The notes under the pieces: generated by a model
Database searches by the model: none
Seen by the model: only the letters and a program-made list of their open reading frames with translations
What the model was told of the DNA's origin: nothing
DNA from: Lytechinus pictus
Lineage: Eukaryota > Echinodermata > Echinoidea > Temnopleuroida > Toxopneustidae
Assembly: GCF_037042905.1 (NCBI RefSeq)
Contig: NC_087249.1
Coordinates: 10,846,001-10,910,000 of the forward strand
Direction of reading: 5' to 3'
Length of the DNA: 64,000 nucleotides
Shown here: one piece after another, positions 46,808 to 59,370 of the stretch
Layout: every line of letters begins with the position of its first letter
Position numbering within the stretch: the stretch's first letter is position 1
Made by a program: the position numbers and the translations under genes

Positions 46808-48468
46808 ATGGCTTCAAACGGAATGTTATTCTGCATCTGCGCTCTCATTGCAGGTATATAATGTATTTTTTTTTATCGGTTATTTGTCAATGGTTGCACT
46901 TTCATTTTTGTCACAAATTGAAAAAAGGGTTCCTCCAGGCTAACAAATATGTCATTCAAGCAGAAATAGTAAAATCAGAGTATACTCTTAACTAAAAAAA
47001 AACAATCATCACAAATTGAGTTCAGGAAAAATCAGGTTCTGGAAATTCAACATTTTGCTTTAAACTGTAGTGAAATAGTCTTGTGCATTTCCTCATGAAT
47101 ATGCAATGAGTGAGCTGATATTATGTGTCCCTGCTTATTATTTTGTGTTTTACTGTATGGAATTATGTTTATTCAAACTTTGTCCTCCAAGAATGTAAAC
47201 AATGGGATTGGCTATTGAACTACTGTATAGGAGATTAAGAAGCCGTGGTTTTGTAATTTATGAAAATAATTAATGACCTAACATTGATTCTATGTACTTA
47301 GAATAAGACAAAGGGATTTGGAGACCGTACCTCAGCCCATATATTTCATGTTCATGACTATATTACCGAACTTTTGATTCGATGACTCAACGTTTTCTCT
47401 TCCCCCATTTAATATCTATAAATAAATTACTTCTCTGCTATTAAATATCTGCACCCATGTATTGGTTTTAAACATTCGACGATTTTCTTTTGACTTCCCA
47501 TTTCAATTATCAAGCTTTATGATATATACATTATATGATAGTACTAACGAATATGCAAAAGAAATAAATGAATAAAAAACATTTACAAAAACATTTATCA
47601 TTCTCTAGGGTTTGAGATCACCAAATTAACACTCGAGAAATGCTCCAGACCTACAATGTGACTGTAGCATTATAAGGAAAGGTGTTATTTTTCTATTATA
47701 TGTTTCCACTACGTTCACAGGATCAGGGAAATCATGTAGTGTTGATCGGTGTACAGCCGGTGTTGGATTGTTGGTGTAATAGTTCAACGCCTATTATTGT
47801 TATTACAACAACTTTGGTTGTTGCTTTTACACTCACTAATCTCTATGGAGTAATTCTAACACCACATGTTGTGGGGGGGGGGGGGTGGTCATAGTCTAGG
47901 AACAGCAACTGGTGTCAGATTTAACACCTTAAAATTTACAGTGTTCTCTGTCTTTCTTTTAACAGCACTCTGTGTGGTGACAGAGGCTGGAAGACCAGGC
48001 GGGATCAGGAAAACGCGGCACGTTGTAGGAGCACCACAGAAACAGACCATGTTTGACATTCCCTTCGATCAAACCAATTCGGTGCCGGTCGCTGGCAGTG
48101 CTGGGTCCGTCGGGGCGTCCAGCGTCTTCGTCATGGATTCCGGGTCTTCCGAAGAGTCCGACCTCGATATGGACGTCGACATGGCTGATATGGACACCGA
48201 CGCCAATGAAGTCGACGCCGGCGACGCACCCGTCATGGTCGGCGGTAACCAGGTGAATGGAAACCTTCTGCCCTTCCTCAGCAATGACCGCGGAGATGCA
48301 GTTGAAGCCGGAAATGCGGACTCTCTGTTGAGCAGGACGTCTGGATCGTCGGCCCGTGGTGTCGGCATCGCCTTCGCTGTCTTGGGTCTTCTCACCGTCA
48401 TCGTAGCCGCTGCAGCGTTCACCCTCAGGAAATACCGACATAGCATCCCGGTTATTGTGCGTGTTTGA
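46808..48468 (+). CDS. P16-like acidic membrane protein, gene A
   Basis: Two coding exons, 46808-46853 and 47966-48468, joined in phase 1 (GCAG|GTATAT, TTTTAACAG|CA), give 182 residues. A signal peptide (hydrophobic core LFCICALIAALCVV, likely cleavage after TEA at 23) is split by the intron. Then come a short basic stretch, FDIPFDQTNS (45-54), an acidic Ser/Asp block (73-102, DSGSSEESDLDMDVDMADMD and on), GSSARGVGIA (142-151), a transmembrane helix (about 147-169) and a short basic tail ending VIVRV. The SSEES cluster is a good casein-kinase-type target. Size, acidity, signal peptide and single TM fit P16, a skeletogenic-cell membrane protein needed for sea urchin spicule elongation. I infer the family; orthology is not proven. 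Polyadenylation signals AATAAA at 48562 and 48789. Confidence 0.75.
47643..47950. repeat. degenerate MITE next to the gene A exon-2 acceptor
   Basis: It ends TTAACACCTTAAAATTTACAGTGT, whose reverse complement ACACTGTAAATTTTAAGGTG resembles CACTG-type MITE ends such as those at 43520. Interior GGTGTTGGATTGTTGGTG units fit. The acceptor follows within ~16 bp. The copy at 60185-60484 is equivalent. Confidence 0.45.
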
Positions 48469-49408
48469 TCTCTGAACTCGGTTATAAGGATAACGAATCT
48501 CATGATAATGACCACGTTCTTCGTCAATCAAACCCTTATCTATTCTGCCGGTTATTCTTCGAATAAATTCATGATGCTATTACTATAGATTATTGAGGTT
48601 CATGAACTTCGAAGAAAAACTTCTGTTTTCAAGTTAGAGATGATATTATGTGTGTATTGTGTTATTACATTCTGCTGCGTGACTTATCAAATATAGGCCT
48701 ATTATTAATGAGTGTTACAAAATAGTTCTATAAACAACTCAAACTTTAATATATATTTCTGTATTGTCATTTATTGAAAATTTTGTGCAATAAATTTGAT
48801 ACAAGACGGTATACGAAAGTGTTGAGGTGAACATTTATTGTTTATAATTTTTATCAGTTTAAGTGGAATGTGGGATAGGTTGCATGGAACTTTGTGGGAG
48901 GAATGATCGATGGAGAGTAATGATTGTAAAGTAAGATTAAAGAGGAACTTCGCCCTAGCGTACGTGTGTGTGCGTGTGTTTGATGTGTGGTTTTTTCAGA
49001 CATGTATCAATCAGATATGGTTATTTACGTCTGGGACCGACCTTAAACGTTATACCATCCGAAAGACGTCATGACCAGGGTTCGAACCTCTGAGTCAATT
49101 TGTGACTTCCCGAACATAATTTGGATTGCAGGCGCACGCCACAAACGATAAAGAGAAGGGGGGAAGAGGGAGGGAGATAAAGAAGGAGATAGAATGTGTG
49201 GGAGAGAGGGGCGAACACATTCATTGAAGATAAGTTGATTTGAATAAAAGAACAGATACAGAAAAGTGTCGATGAAAGTTTGATGATAATCTGTCAAACG
49301 GTATACTTGAGTTGTGATTTGTCACTGAGCCATCATTTTGTTAATTCACACCAACGAAAGCGACTCCAAATCGAATAATATCTATAACGTTATTTTAATT
49401 TCAGGGGT
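48469..49408. other. 3' UTR and flank of gene A
   Basis: AATAAA occurs at 48562-48567 and 48789-48794. Beyond, GTCATGACCAGGGTTCGAACC (about 49068) is B-box-like but lacks a convincing partner. Same layout after gene C. Confidence 0.5.
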
Positions 49409-49582
49409 CCGTTTCATAAAGTTGTTCGTAAGCTAACAGCGACTTTAAGAACGACTGGTGATCCTTAATTTCTTATACGCTAAATAATCACCAATGAACA
49501 TTTAATGGTGTATATCATTTACCACCAGTCTTTCTTATAAAGTCACTCTTATCTTACAAACAGCTTAATGAAACACCCGCCA
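49409..49582. repeat. foldback MITE, copy 1
   Basis: GTTTCATAAAGTTGTTCGTAAG on the left faces CTTACAAACAGCTTAATGAAAC on the right. The centre holds CACCAATGAACATTTAATGGTG, itself partly palindromic. The corresponding copy is at about 62597-62752. Confidence 0.65.
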
Positions 49583-49766
49583 GGACGGTTTGGAGTAGGT
49601 TCCGTTGGTGTAACTGAGCATTGCCTCGATTTAATTATTTGGTTTTAAGGGCCCCTCAATTTCTTAACTAGTGAGTGCACACATACCACGAATTCTCAAT
49701 AGCCTTTGAATTTATTTGAATGTAGGATAAAAGAGCACCGTCGATATGCCTTGCTCTCCGGCATAG

Positions 49767-49836
49767 GTGGCCTGCCCGGGAATCGAACCCCGGACTTTCA
49801 AGTGTCGAAAGTCAGACCACTCGGCCAAGGCACCAT
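49767..49836 (-). repeat. tRNA-like sequence, probably SINE or tRNA pseudogene
   Basis: On the minus strand GGTGCCTTGGCCGAGTGGTC, then CTTTC-loop-GAAAG, then CCGGGGTTCGATTCCCGGG. A box and B box are excellent and stems nearly pair. The anticodon loop lacks U33, the T stem has a bulge, and the acceptor stem needs an extra base. The matching region in copy 2 (about 62908-62960) is more decayed. Confidence 0.5.
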
Positions 49837-50334
49837 CTGTACTGCAGTATATCGATACAATAGGCGAGCTCTATGATTTTTCAAGAGCCCCCCCCCCCCC
49901 CCAAAAAAAAGGGGGGAGAAGAGGGAGAGGGAGTAGACGGTAATAAGCAATAAAAATGGCTTTGTCCATTATATCTATACAATATTTTCTTCATCTTAAT
50001 TCCGTGACAACTCACCTTTAGGTTATAATAATAATAATACGATAAATTTGTATAGCGCAGCCACTATATAAATATACCCTACTACGCCTACTACTACTAT
50101 TGCTTATACACTTACTAAAAATGATGATATGGAAATGACGACCTGTAGGTGATGCCATTGTTTGACTCAATATGGGGTCATATACAAACCTGGCCTCTCT
50201 TTTTGACAATTCTTCTTTTTTTCCCCTTTCTTCCTCTTCTTTTTTTTAATACAATTTTCTCACTCTTTCACTGTTTGAAAAGTTTTAGGGTTTGTCGACC
50301 CCTACCCTATGTAAAATCGCAACTGATTTTTTTT

Positions 50335-51330
50335 TCCGACGGCGCGCCGCGGCGTCGTCAACATTGAAATCTTAACAAAGGTCAAGTTTTTAAAATGTAT
50401 CATAACTTAGAAAGTATAAGTACCTAGTTCATGAAACTTGGACATAAGAGTAATCAAGTATTACTATATAAATCCTGCCTGCGTTTCAGGTCACATGATT
50501 GAGGTCAAATGTCATTTAGGGTCAATTAACTTATACCATGTTGGGGCAATCAATATTTCAAAATCTTAACCAAGGTTAAGTTTTTTGAAGTATCGTCATA
50601 ACTTAGAAAGTATATAAACCAAGTCCATGAAACTTAAACATAAGGATAATTGTTTATCATTAAAGATCCTGCCTGAGTTTCAGGTCACATGAGCAAGGTC
50701 AAAGGTCACTTAGGGTCTACGAACTTTTGCCATGCTGAGATATTTGTGGAATTGTCATCATAACTTTGAAAATTGTATGGATCTAGTTCATAAAACTTAG
50801 ACATAAGAGCAATCAAATATCCCTGAACATTCTATGCGAGTTACAGGTCACATGACCAAGTTCAAAGGTCATTTAGGGTTAACGAACTTTGGAAATGTTT
50901 GGGTATTTATGGAATTGTCATTATAACATTGAAAGTTTATGGATCTATAGTTCACGAATCCTGGACATAATGAGCAACCATATATCCCTGAATATCCTGT
51001 GCATGTTTCAGGTCACATGACCAAGATTAAAGGTCATTTAAGGTCAATGAAGTTTGGCCGTATATATGTTGAATTGGCGTCATAACTTAGAAAGTTTATG
51101 AATCTAGTTCATAAAACGTAGACATAAGGGTACTCAAGAATGAATGATTGTTTCGCACACGTCTTAGGTCACATGATCATGGTCAAAGGTCATTTTGGGT
51201 CAATGGACATAGTATTTTATTATCATATGATTGTTTTCTTTTGTGAATAATTATGCCATTGCTGTTTTCAAAGTCAGCACTGCTGCCATATTGAATCGCG
51301 TAATGGAGGCGAGGCGTTCCACTTGTATTT
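50335..51330 (+). repeat. CTGCAT-ended repeat, long copy, 5'-truncated
   Basis: It begins at the CCGACGGCGCGCCGCGGCG segment and ends GCGTAATGGAGGCGAGGCGTTCCACTTGT. Six or so internal units of CAGGTCACATGACCAAG and TTCATGAAACTTGGACATAA are visible. Confidence 0.7.
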
Positions 51331-51359
51331 CTTTGTGATGCCATGGATACAAAAGATGA

Positions 51360-52347
51360 CTTGGGGCCTTTTCACACGAGAATCTTGAATCATCATTGTG
51401 GTGATGATTGCAATTCCTCTTTGAATCATTGTCACGTTCACTTGAAAACTGTGATATGAATTCGAATTCCTGCGCGAAGGCGGTATTGTGTCCTTGGTGA
51501 CTTGTCAATCAAACCCAATCAAAGCACTGCATCGCAAAATAAAGAAACTACGATCAGTGCATGACAATTGTATTATCTACGGAAGTGCTTGAAAGGTCAC
51601 GTAAGCTCCGCCCCTCAAAAGATGTTTTGGAGGTTAACCCTTTTATACCCTTTTTACAAAAGCTAAAATTTCCTTAACCCCGTACTATAGGTGGGGCTAA
51701 ATTGCCATTTAGCCCCACCTATAGTACGGGGTTAAGCTTAGCCCACTTTCTTTTTACACAGCATTTTTGCAAAGTGGGCTAACCCCACCTTTAGTACGGG
51801 ATTATTTGGCCCTGCAAAAAAGCAGGGTTATCCCAGCAATTGCGGTGCTAAGAGCGATAGTACAGGGTTAAGATCGCTAGTGTAAAACGAAAGTGGGCTA
51901 AGCTTAACCCCGTACTATAGGTGGGGCTAAATGGCAATTTATAGTACGGGGTTAAGGAAATGTTAGCGTGTGTAAAAAGGGTACGAGTGAATGAGCTACC
52001 ACTAGTCCGGGGTTAGCGAGTTTCGTGTGTGAAAAGCAAGCATTCCTTATCCGGGGTTAGCAATAACAATTTGGCATGTGTGAAAAGGGAAAAAAATAGT
52101 ACGGGTTTAGCGATAGTCCGGGGCTAAGAAAATCCTGTGTAAAAAGGGTATTAGACGTAAAATTCGTACCGTATTTTGAGTGAAACTTAAAAGAAATTCA
52201 CCTCCGGAGTAGAATTTGAATTCGTGATTGTGATTAGCGTTCGTGATTCTAGTTTGGTTTCACACGTGCTAAAAATTCGTCATTATAAATATTTTTCACC
52301 GGAATCATCATTCAAATTACGATTTTGGTACCGTGTGAAAGGGCGGA
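51360..52347. mobile_element. ~990-bp foldback element rich in hairpins
   Basis: GGGGCCTTTTCACACGAGAA on the left and CCGTGTGAAAGGGCGG on the right are inverted ends. Inside, AAGCTTAGCCCACTTTC (about 51733) is mirrored by GAAAGTGGGCTAAGCTT (about 51889). There are many CCGGGGTTAGC and GTACGGGGTTAAG units. No coding capacity. Confidence 0.65.
51673..51736. repeat. perfect 30-bp-arm hairpin
   Basis: CTTAACCCCGTACTATAGGT continuing to GGGGCTAAAT, a 4-nt TGCC loop, then the exact reverse complement ending ACGGGGTTAAG. A shorter, imperfect version lies at 51904-51957. Confidence 0.9.
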
Positions 52348-53420
52348 ATAATGCATGCAAGTGACAGAGGACCATCGATAAGCCATTTACAGATATATTC
52401 TTTCTTTCATATAAAAGATCATTTTTTAAATTAAAATTATTACCCGATAATGACCCAGGGGAGTGTGATATTACACCAAAGTCTGTTGATTATAAAATCA
52501 CAATATTGTTTCTCAATCTTTTCTGCTTAACAAACAAAACGAGTATAGGTAAATAGCGAAATTAATGAATTGTGCTGATTTATGCTAAATTCATGCAAGA
52601 AATTATTTAAATCATTGAATATTGGCGAGGTAGGGATTCAATTTTCGCCAAAGCATCATTTTTATATCGATACCTTCTTAATTTAGCTTTTGTTACAAGA
52701 AAACTCTTGAAAGAAAGAGATGAAAATCAATGAACTATCCCATGCAGGAACTATCACATTGCTAATCTATGCTAATTTATGCATAAAAGTACTTTATTTT
52801 GTATGGAAATCAGAAAGTAAGATTTAAAACTAAAATGAAATGAATGGACACTATGAAAACAAGAGTCGGATTCGAGCACTTCCAAACAAATGACCTGTCT
52901 TTGTATAAATATGTCTGATTTTGTGGCGATTTGGTAAAATATTATGTTTCATTCTGTTTTATGCTTGATTGACGATACGTAATATTCAATATCTTAATTT
53001 TTTAAAGCGAGAACTTGACCTGACATTTAAGTCATAGTCCCATAGTACACAAAAGAAGAATTTGTTAAACACATCAACATCCTTTCAACTTTCAAAATCA
53101 TTTTGCCAGCTTTTTAGAAAAAAAGTAGCGTTTTTAATGATACGCATGCACTACATATTCCAGACGTCATAATTATCGCGTCTTTGATTATCTAGTTGAT
53201 TTACAATGCGACAAACCAAAACTATCATCCAACTTTAGCCCACAACATCATTGAACTCCATCTAAACTATCTCACTATAATAGGTCCTTCAAGTTTATTA
53301 ACACGACATCTGAATGAAATGCATGGTGCCAAGACATGTCTCGAAGAATGTTAAGACATTACTTCCCTTAACGAGATGGAATTCTTCAGGATGGGGTAGG
53401 ATGTAGAGTATCATTGATCG
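52348..53420. other. upstream flank of gene B, no feature recognised
   Basis: AT-rich single-copy-looking DNA between the foldback element and the gene B TATA box. Cis-regulatory elements are likely here but none is identifiable by eye. Confidence 0.35.
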
Positions 53421-53425
53421 AAAAG

Positions 53426-53433
53426 TATATAAA
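53426..53433 (+). promoter_or_regulatory. TATA box of P16-like gene B
   Basis: TATATAAA lies 126 bp before the TSS-side limit set by the ATG at 53559. The TSS should be near 53456, giving a ~100-nt 5' UTR as in genes A and C. Confidence 0.55.
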
Positions 53434-53558
53434 GTCAATGACATCGAAATGCTCCTCACCTTTGCCACTGACACTGGGAGAGTTTGCAAAAACATCAATA
53501 AGATTTTTTTTTCTTCAGAATATCTTGTACAACTGCAGACACAGTGACCACGAACAAG

Positions 53559-54859
53559 ATGGCGGTCTTTGTAAAAGCTATTTGCCTTCTTGCTGGTGAG
53601 TATACTTTTTTAAATAGAAAATACTAGGCTTATTAGCAGAAGGGGCTACTCAGTGATATTTCGATATGGGGTTGACGTACTGGTGACGTTATAGTGATTC
53701 TATTCGCTTTTCGCCTCCTAGCAACAGGTGACGCCAAACAAATAATAATAAGAAGAAGAATAGTAATGATAATGATAATAATAATAAGGATAATAATGAT
53801 AATAATATAATAATTATGATAATGACAAAAATGGTACGAATGGTCATTATTATTATCATTATTATATATATTAATAGAATAGACTAAAATCTTAGAGGGT
53901 TACAAGGTTCAGTCCTCTCCTTTTTATTCACTTTGTTCATCTTTCCATCTTTTTCATTAATTTTCTCCTTTTTTACTACTTGAAAAAAGTCAAGGGGCGT
54001 CGCCCCAGGGACAATACCCCTGCCTCCTTTTGCCGCTGCCTCTTTATGAAGCTTATATCTTCCAAAGCATTCCCATACCTAGTCATTTGTTTAACTCGTG
54101 ACTTCTCTAGTCATAGTGATTATACTTGTAATTGTGACAGATTGAATCGAGATGTTCATTTCAATGTCGAAGATAATTTATGACAGAATGGAATAATTAA
54201 TGCGTTAAAGAGACTATCGGATTAATTTAAATTTCCCAACTCAACCTTTGATCATTCTTTATTCCATTTTCACAGCATTTTGCTTCACGATCGAAGCCAA
54301 AAACGACACTCGTGCGGATCCTGCAAAGAAGCAAACTCCGCCCGCTTCACCTCCCCAAAACCAGTTCGACTTCGTGTTCAGTATCTACAACCAAACCACA
54401 CCAATCCCTGAGAGTCAAACTACCACGAGGATGACCAGACCAAGCACTGGCAACCAAGCTACGATCCAGCCTAACATCGTAGGAGGCTCTACGAGCATCT
54501 ACGACGACTCTTCCGAGGAGGAGTCCGATACTGATACGGATGACGGCGAGGTCCAAAGTGCTCCTTCTTATGTCTTTAAGGAGAACGGGAATCGAGTGAG
54601 CGGAAATACACGACCTATGTCTGCTGGATGGACTAGGCAGCGAGCCATGACAGGAGTGCGGGATGGGGACCTCGTAGGAGACTACGAGGGTGGTTTATTT
54701 GGCGTTCACGACCATCTCGTCGGCAGGGCTACCGGTTCGTCTGCTCGTGGAGTCGGAATCGCTCTCGGTTTGCTCGGACTCCTAACTGTGGTAATAGCTG
54801 CTGCTTTCCTCATCATCAGAAAACAAAGGAGTAATAACGCAAGCTTTGTTCGTATTTAA
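53559..54859 (+). CDS. P16-like acidic membrane protein, divergent gene B
   Basis: Exons 53559-53595 and 54276-54859 join in phase 1 (TGCTG|GTGAGT, TTTTCACAG|CA) to give 206 residues. A signal peptide (MAVFVKAICLLAAFCFTIEA, likely cleavage at 20) is split at the same relative place as in genes A and C. Then come a Pro/Thr-rich segment, FDFVFSIYNQT (43-53), an acidic block DDSSEEESDTDTDDGE (88-103), a Gly/Arg stretch, GSSARGVGIA (166-175), a TM helix (about 171-193) and a basic tail ending SFVRI. N-glycosylation sequons at NDT (22) and NQT (51) are absent in A and C. The shared C-terminal half and intron position make it an ancient paralogue. Role inferred as for gene A. Confidence 0.75.
53745..53880. 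repeat. AAT/ATT microsatellite in gene B intron
   Basis: AATAATAATAAGAAGAAGAA followed by GATAATAATAATAAGG and, inverted, TTATTATTATCATTATTAT. The two arms could pair. Confidence 0.7.
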
Positions 54860-56229
54860 TGGGAATACATCGATGGTATTAGTATGGACCAAATTACAGA
54901 TTGTTACACAGCCAGTCGGTTTCTACGAAACATTATTGAAATATGTATATTTATTTGTGATTGATTAATTTATTAATTCATATGTAATATGTACATTTCT
55001 ATATTGACTTCCTTGTTAAAAAATTAATTAAACCAGTTTCCCTTTTATTTCATCATATATTTTGTTGATTTATTTGATTTCATTCTTAATAACTATGTTA
55101 TCTTTTCTTGATTTCGGGCTTGTTTTTGTTTTGGGGATCTATTGTTGGGGGGGGGGGCTTCGTTTGTGATATGGATAAAGGTTGTCGTTAAATATTTTCA
55201 TGGCGCCCTTTCTCAGATATACCCCCCCCCCCCCCACACACACACACACACACACACAAATCATCAAAGAATAATTTAGATTTGTAATTCATTTAAACTA
55301 TTTTGGTTTTGACCATTTTAATGTCGTATTGAGACTAAATGTATTTTTTCACAGCAATCCGATGAAAGTAAGCTCAGTTCAATTAAATGTTATTTTAGTA
55401 ATCATAATGTTTCTTAGGGCTTTACATTGCAATTATTATTATCCCAGTCATTGGATCCTGACATGCCCGCACATAAGGTATGCCCTTCTCCACTCCCTGG
55501 GAACATTCCTACAAGAGTTCCAAGACTTATTTGCTCGGCATACTACCTATAGGCATTGGCATCCTACCGGGTACACACTAAGAAATAAAGGTGCAGTTTA
55601 GGATTCAAATTTGCGTTTAGCACCCCTATCTCGACAAGGGTTGAATATTCCACCTGTACGGGTTCACTTTGTACGAACCAGGGTTCAATTTCCAGAAAGG
55701 TTCAATTTTGAACCTTTCTGTATGGATTATTAGTCCTGTACAGAAACCTACGGAAAAGCGATTATTATATTGTTCACATGTTACAGCCAGTATCTCTTAT
55801 AAAAGTAAGTTGATTCAAAGGTTGTTGAAAGAAAATGAAGTTAAATTACCAAATAATCAATATTAATTAATTTGCTACGTGAATCCACGCAAACGAAACA
55901 TAAAAGTTATAATTCTCCGTAAAGAAAGTAACCGTACATAGACTAAGTGGCTAGCCGGTGATCAACCAATCACGCAAACGGAGACAAGGCGTCAAATCGG
56001 TACACAAAACATACAGATATCCCACATCTTCACAGTACAAAGAGGTTTGCAGAGCACTTGTTGTTAGATTCCCCATCTTGAAGGACAAAGCCAAGAACTC
56101 TACTGGATATGTAAGTAATATTTTTACCAGTTCATTCCATGCCATTTCATAAATTCAGGAGTTGATAACATATGTACATGTATGCTGATAATTACTATGA
56201 AGTTTTAAGTTGTTTGGGTTGAAACTTCT
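54860..56229. other. 3' flank of gene B with simple repeats and MITE-like pieces
   Basis: ATTAAA near 55027 could be a polyadenylation signal. A C run and (CA)n lie at 55221-55258. CAGAAAGGTTCAATTTTGAACC followed by TTTCTG (about 55692-55718) is a small palindrome within a MITE-like patch (55575-55740). No gene seen. Confidence 0.45.
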
Positions 56230-58242
56230 GAAGATGTATTTTTTTACAAAATTGTCTTTATGTCAGTTTTCTTTGTTTACTGTAATTAAATTGTTAAAAG
56301 ACATTTAAAAAACACTGAAGAGCTGTATCCAATGTTAGTATTTGAATAGTTTAATCATAATATGAGTGTATAAGAGGAAAGGGGGTGAACTTTTAGAGAG
56401 AGAGAGAGAATGTGCGTGACTAAGAGCATGAACCTACTACAACTGCAAAGAGGTAGCACCGGGGGGCGAGGGACACTTACATATATTGGTGGTAAGGGAC
56501 GTGCCGCATTAAAGACCCCCATTTTCAGACCTAGTATTTCAACACATAGTCGACCATGTGAACATGCTGTGAACGGTCACACTGTTGAGGTGTCCAAAAT
56601 GTGAAAATATTTTCACACTGCTGAATTTGAGTATTTCAAGAATGTGAATAAATTTCACATAGTCCACTATGTGAACACACTGTGATGACATTGTGTTCTT
56701 TCCAGTAGGGATATAAACTCCTCAAAAAAAGTTTGGAAATCTGACTTTGATCGATAATCCCTCCTCGGATTTAGTGAATATTAATGTGTGATTGATACCA
56801 ATGAATAGAAAATTTAATTCTATTTAAAATGATACCCTACATGATATGATTATGGTTCACATGAGGGTGCAGTGACTTGAAATGTGGGGCAAGGTCAAAA
56901 TTCAAAAGTTGCAAAATGACACAATATTGAAAGTCACTGTTAATTATTTCCGTGCTGTTGAGTGAGTTTCTCAGCGGTTTCTTTTGTTTTCATGCACATT
57001 AACATGGAATCAAACACACATCTGCGCAAGCAAACACATAAACAAACATGCATGAGTGTTTCAAAACCCGACTCAAACCATGTTATCTCACGGAACCATC
57101 ACTGCATTTATCACAACTAAACATCGCTTTGCAGCTTTTCAATTTAGACCTCATTCAACGCTTTTGAATCCTGCTCTTTTCGTGATGGCATATGATCATA
57201 ACAAGCATGGTATCATTGTAAAGAGAATTAAATAATCTTTTGAATGATATTAAATATGCAATGTGTAAAATTGGGAGAAATTAATGGCCAAACTCAGCTT
57301 TCCTGACTTTTTTTTTTTTTTTGGGGGGGGGGGGGTAGTTTGCAATGAAGGGTAAACAAGTGGACATCGATCACCTCTCAACAGTATACTAGTATTGTTT
57401 TTTCATATGAACCCATGAAGACCAACGATTTATAAGAAAGAAAACAATATTAATTTTCGAGTACCTATTACGATATAAAATTGTAAACCTATACCATGCT
57501 ATACTCTCAAAAATGTTAAAAACCAACTGAAAAGGGCTGAAAATTGTTATTTCTAAATAAAATTAATGTACTAAAATTCACAGAGCAAAATGCTGAAAAT
57601 TTCACCATAATCTGATAACTAAGTAATATTGAATTTGAGGTTTAACAATATTTGCGAAAACAGTTATATGCACGTCATCGAAATATTCATTATTGGTGAA
57701 CTGATTATACGTCGTGTCCCCGCTATTCCTTTAATTTTGTTTTTAATGTCTTTAATGTTTTTACATGAAATCATAATTAGGCCTATTTCATATCTTCAAA
57801 CTTGTTTGTACGATATGTCTCTCTTAAAATAAAATAAGTTGCAGCATTTAATATCTAAAACATTCAATCAGTTGTGAATCCAATCTTAATAATTTTTTGA
57901 CAAAATTTGAACTAATAATTTCATACAATAAAATCCATGTATAAAAGAACAATGGGGAATATTCATGAAGGCATGCATAGATCGAACTGTGTCACCGAAA
58001 TGATGAAAATCTTTATAATGTCGTAAATTTGTTATTCCTCGTCCGATTTTGATCACATGCAATGATTTGTTTGTCTGATATTATACCTTCAAATTATATC
58101 ATGTTCAGCCCGGAATACCCCCTTTAAATTGGTCTAATTTATCAATTTACCAACTATATATGGGGTAGTTATGGTCTGAAACTGTGTACGAAACGTAAAA
58201 AGGGACCATCTGGTTGATATTTTTAGCATGATCGGCCTCTCA

Positions 58243-58406
58243 CAGGGGCCGCGGAACGGTTTTCAAAGTGGGGGGGCTGAGCCAAAAGTGGGGGGGGGGG
58301 CTGACCATGCTAAAAATCTCAATCGTATGGTCATTTTTACGTTTTTGTACACGGTTTTGGAAAAAAGTGGGGGCTGAAGCCCCCCCCCCCGGCCCCCCGG
58401 CCCCTG
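58243..58406. mobile_element. 164-bp insertion unique to copy 2
   Basis: Copy 1 reads CAGCCCCTCATCCCCCCA without interruption (about 45844). Copy 2 has CAGGGGCCGCGGAACGG to GGCCCCCCGGCCCCTG inserted there, with CAGGGGCC inverted at its ends and CTCA on both sides. It must post-date the duplication. Confidence 0.7.
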
Positions 58407-59237
58407 CCTCATCCCCCCACTTTTTGCTCAGCTCCCCACTTTTAAAACCCTTCCGCGGCACCTGCTTTTCTTTGTCTGGTTTTTCTCTCCATCCGCGACA
58501 CCCCCCCCCCCCCCCCCCAGCCTCCCATTTGACATGTTGGATGATAGTATTATCCTTTTAGATATAAACAAGAAAAACATATGTCCAATCGATAAATAAA
58601 GATTATTAAGTTAGATTTGAAAATATATGTCATTCACTTTTCGGAATTATATAGGCCTACATGATTATCAAAATCCCAACTTTTATCCCATTTTATAGAA
58701 CTAACTCCTTGATGAGTTTGCGTGTCACAAAGTTCAGTACATTGCATTTTCTAGTAATTTTCTAATCCCTTTAGTTTGTTTTTGTTTCCATGAAATAAAA
58801 ATCTCGGCCATGAACATAGTTGCCTCGAACTTTCAAAAGAAGGGTTAAAGATCTCTTTCTCTCTTCTGATCAGATGATTGTGTCACTCCTTGGCTTTCAA
58901 GACGAACCCAATTACGATATACTTCAGTTTCTTGGCTCCCTGCACCACCTAGCCATTCACATGTCAAATGCAAACCTGTATCCCGTGATACCTGCGAGTA
59001 TTGTCACACTGCAATGGAAGGGAAGCAAACCCGACAGATGCCTGTCATCCAGCGGATCCTACAAAAAGTCTTCAACTTTGTTGAATTACTCAATAACTTT
59101 AACGATGCCAAATGGGAGGTAACAGGCGTCCAAACTCCTTATTGTCACAATATCTTAAATGAAGTAGGCTGTAATCAAGATACACTGAGCCGCAAGGTGC
59201 ACAGCCCCGCCCACCTTTTTTGTTGCTGGGGGTAAAA

Positions 59238-59247
59238 TATATAAATA
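59238..59247 (+). promoter_or_regulatory. TATA box of P16-like gene C
   Basis: TATATAAATA at the same spacing as in gene A, in a promoter region that looks almost unchanged between the copies (about 58900-59370 against 46340-46807). Confidence 0.7.
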
Positions 59248-59370
59248 CAGGACCTTCTGTCGGATTATTCACTGCACAGTGCGACGAGATTTCAGAAGGC
59301 AGATCCGGTGTGGAAGAACTAATTCACATTACTTTATCCCTTGCTCCTAATTGGACCTAGCTCTTCAAAA

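Larger units (their letters stand above)
44050..50334 (+). repeat. segmental duplication, copy 1
   Basis: From about 44050 (TATGTCAGTTTTCTTTGTAT) to about 50334 (CCCCTACCCTATGTA) the sequence matches 56230-63584 in order and orientation, with small indels. It includes one complete P16-like gene with promoter and both flanks. The right edge abuts a CTGCAT repeat in both copies. Copy 1 lacks ~690 bp present in copy 2 (61815-62500). Confidence 0.85.

Noticed and set aside
47959-48531. 190- and 152-codon antisense frames over P16-like exon 2 (also at 60501-61073)
   Set aside because: Shadows of the GC-rich sense exon. Their conservation between copies follows from the identical DNA. No splice or promoter support.
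49767-49836. Functional tRNA gene
   Set aside because: Good A and B boxes, but no U33 in the anticodon loop, a bulged T stem and an imperfect acceptor stem. SINE or pseudogene is likelier.
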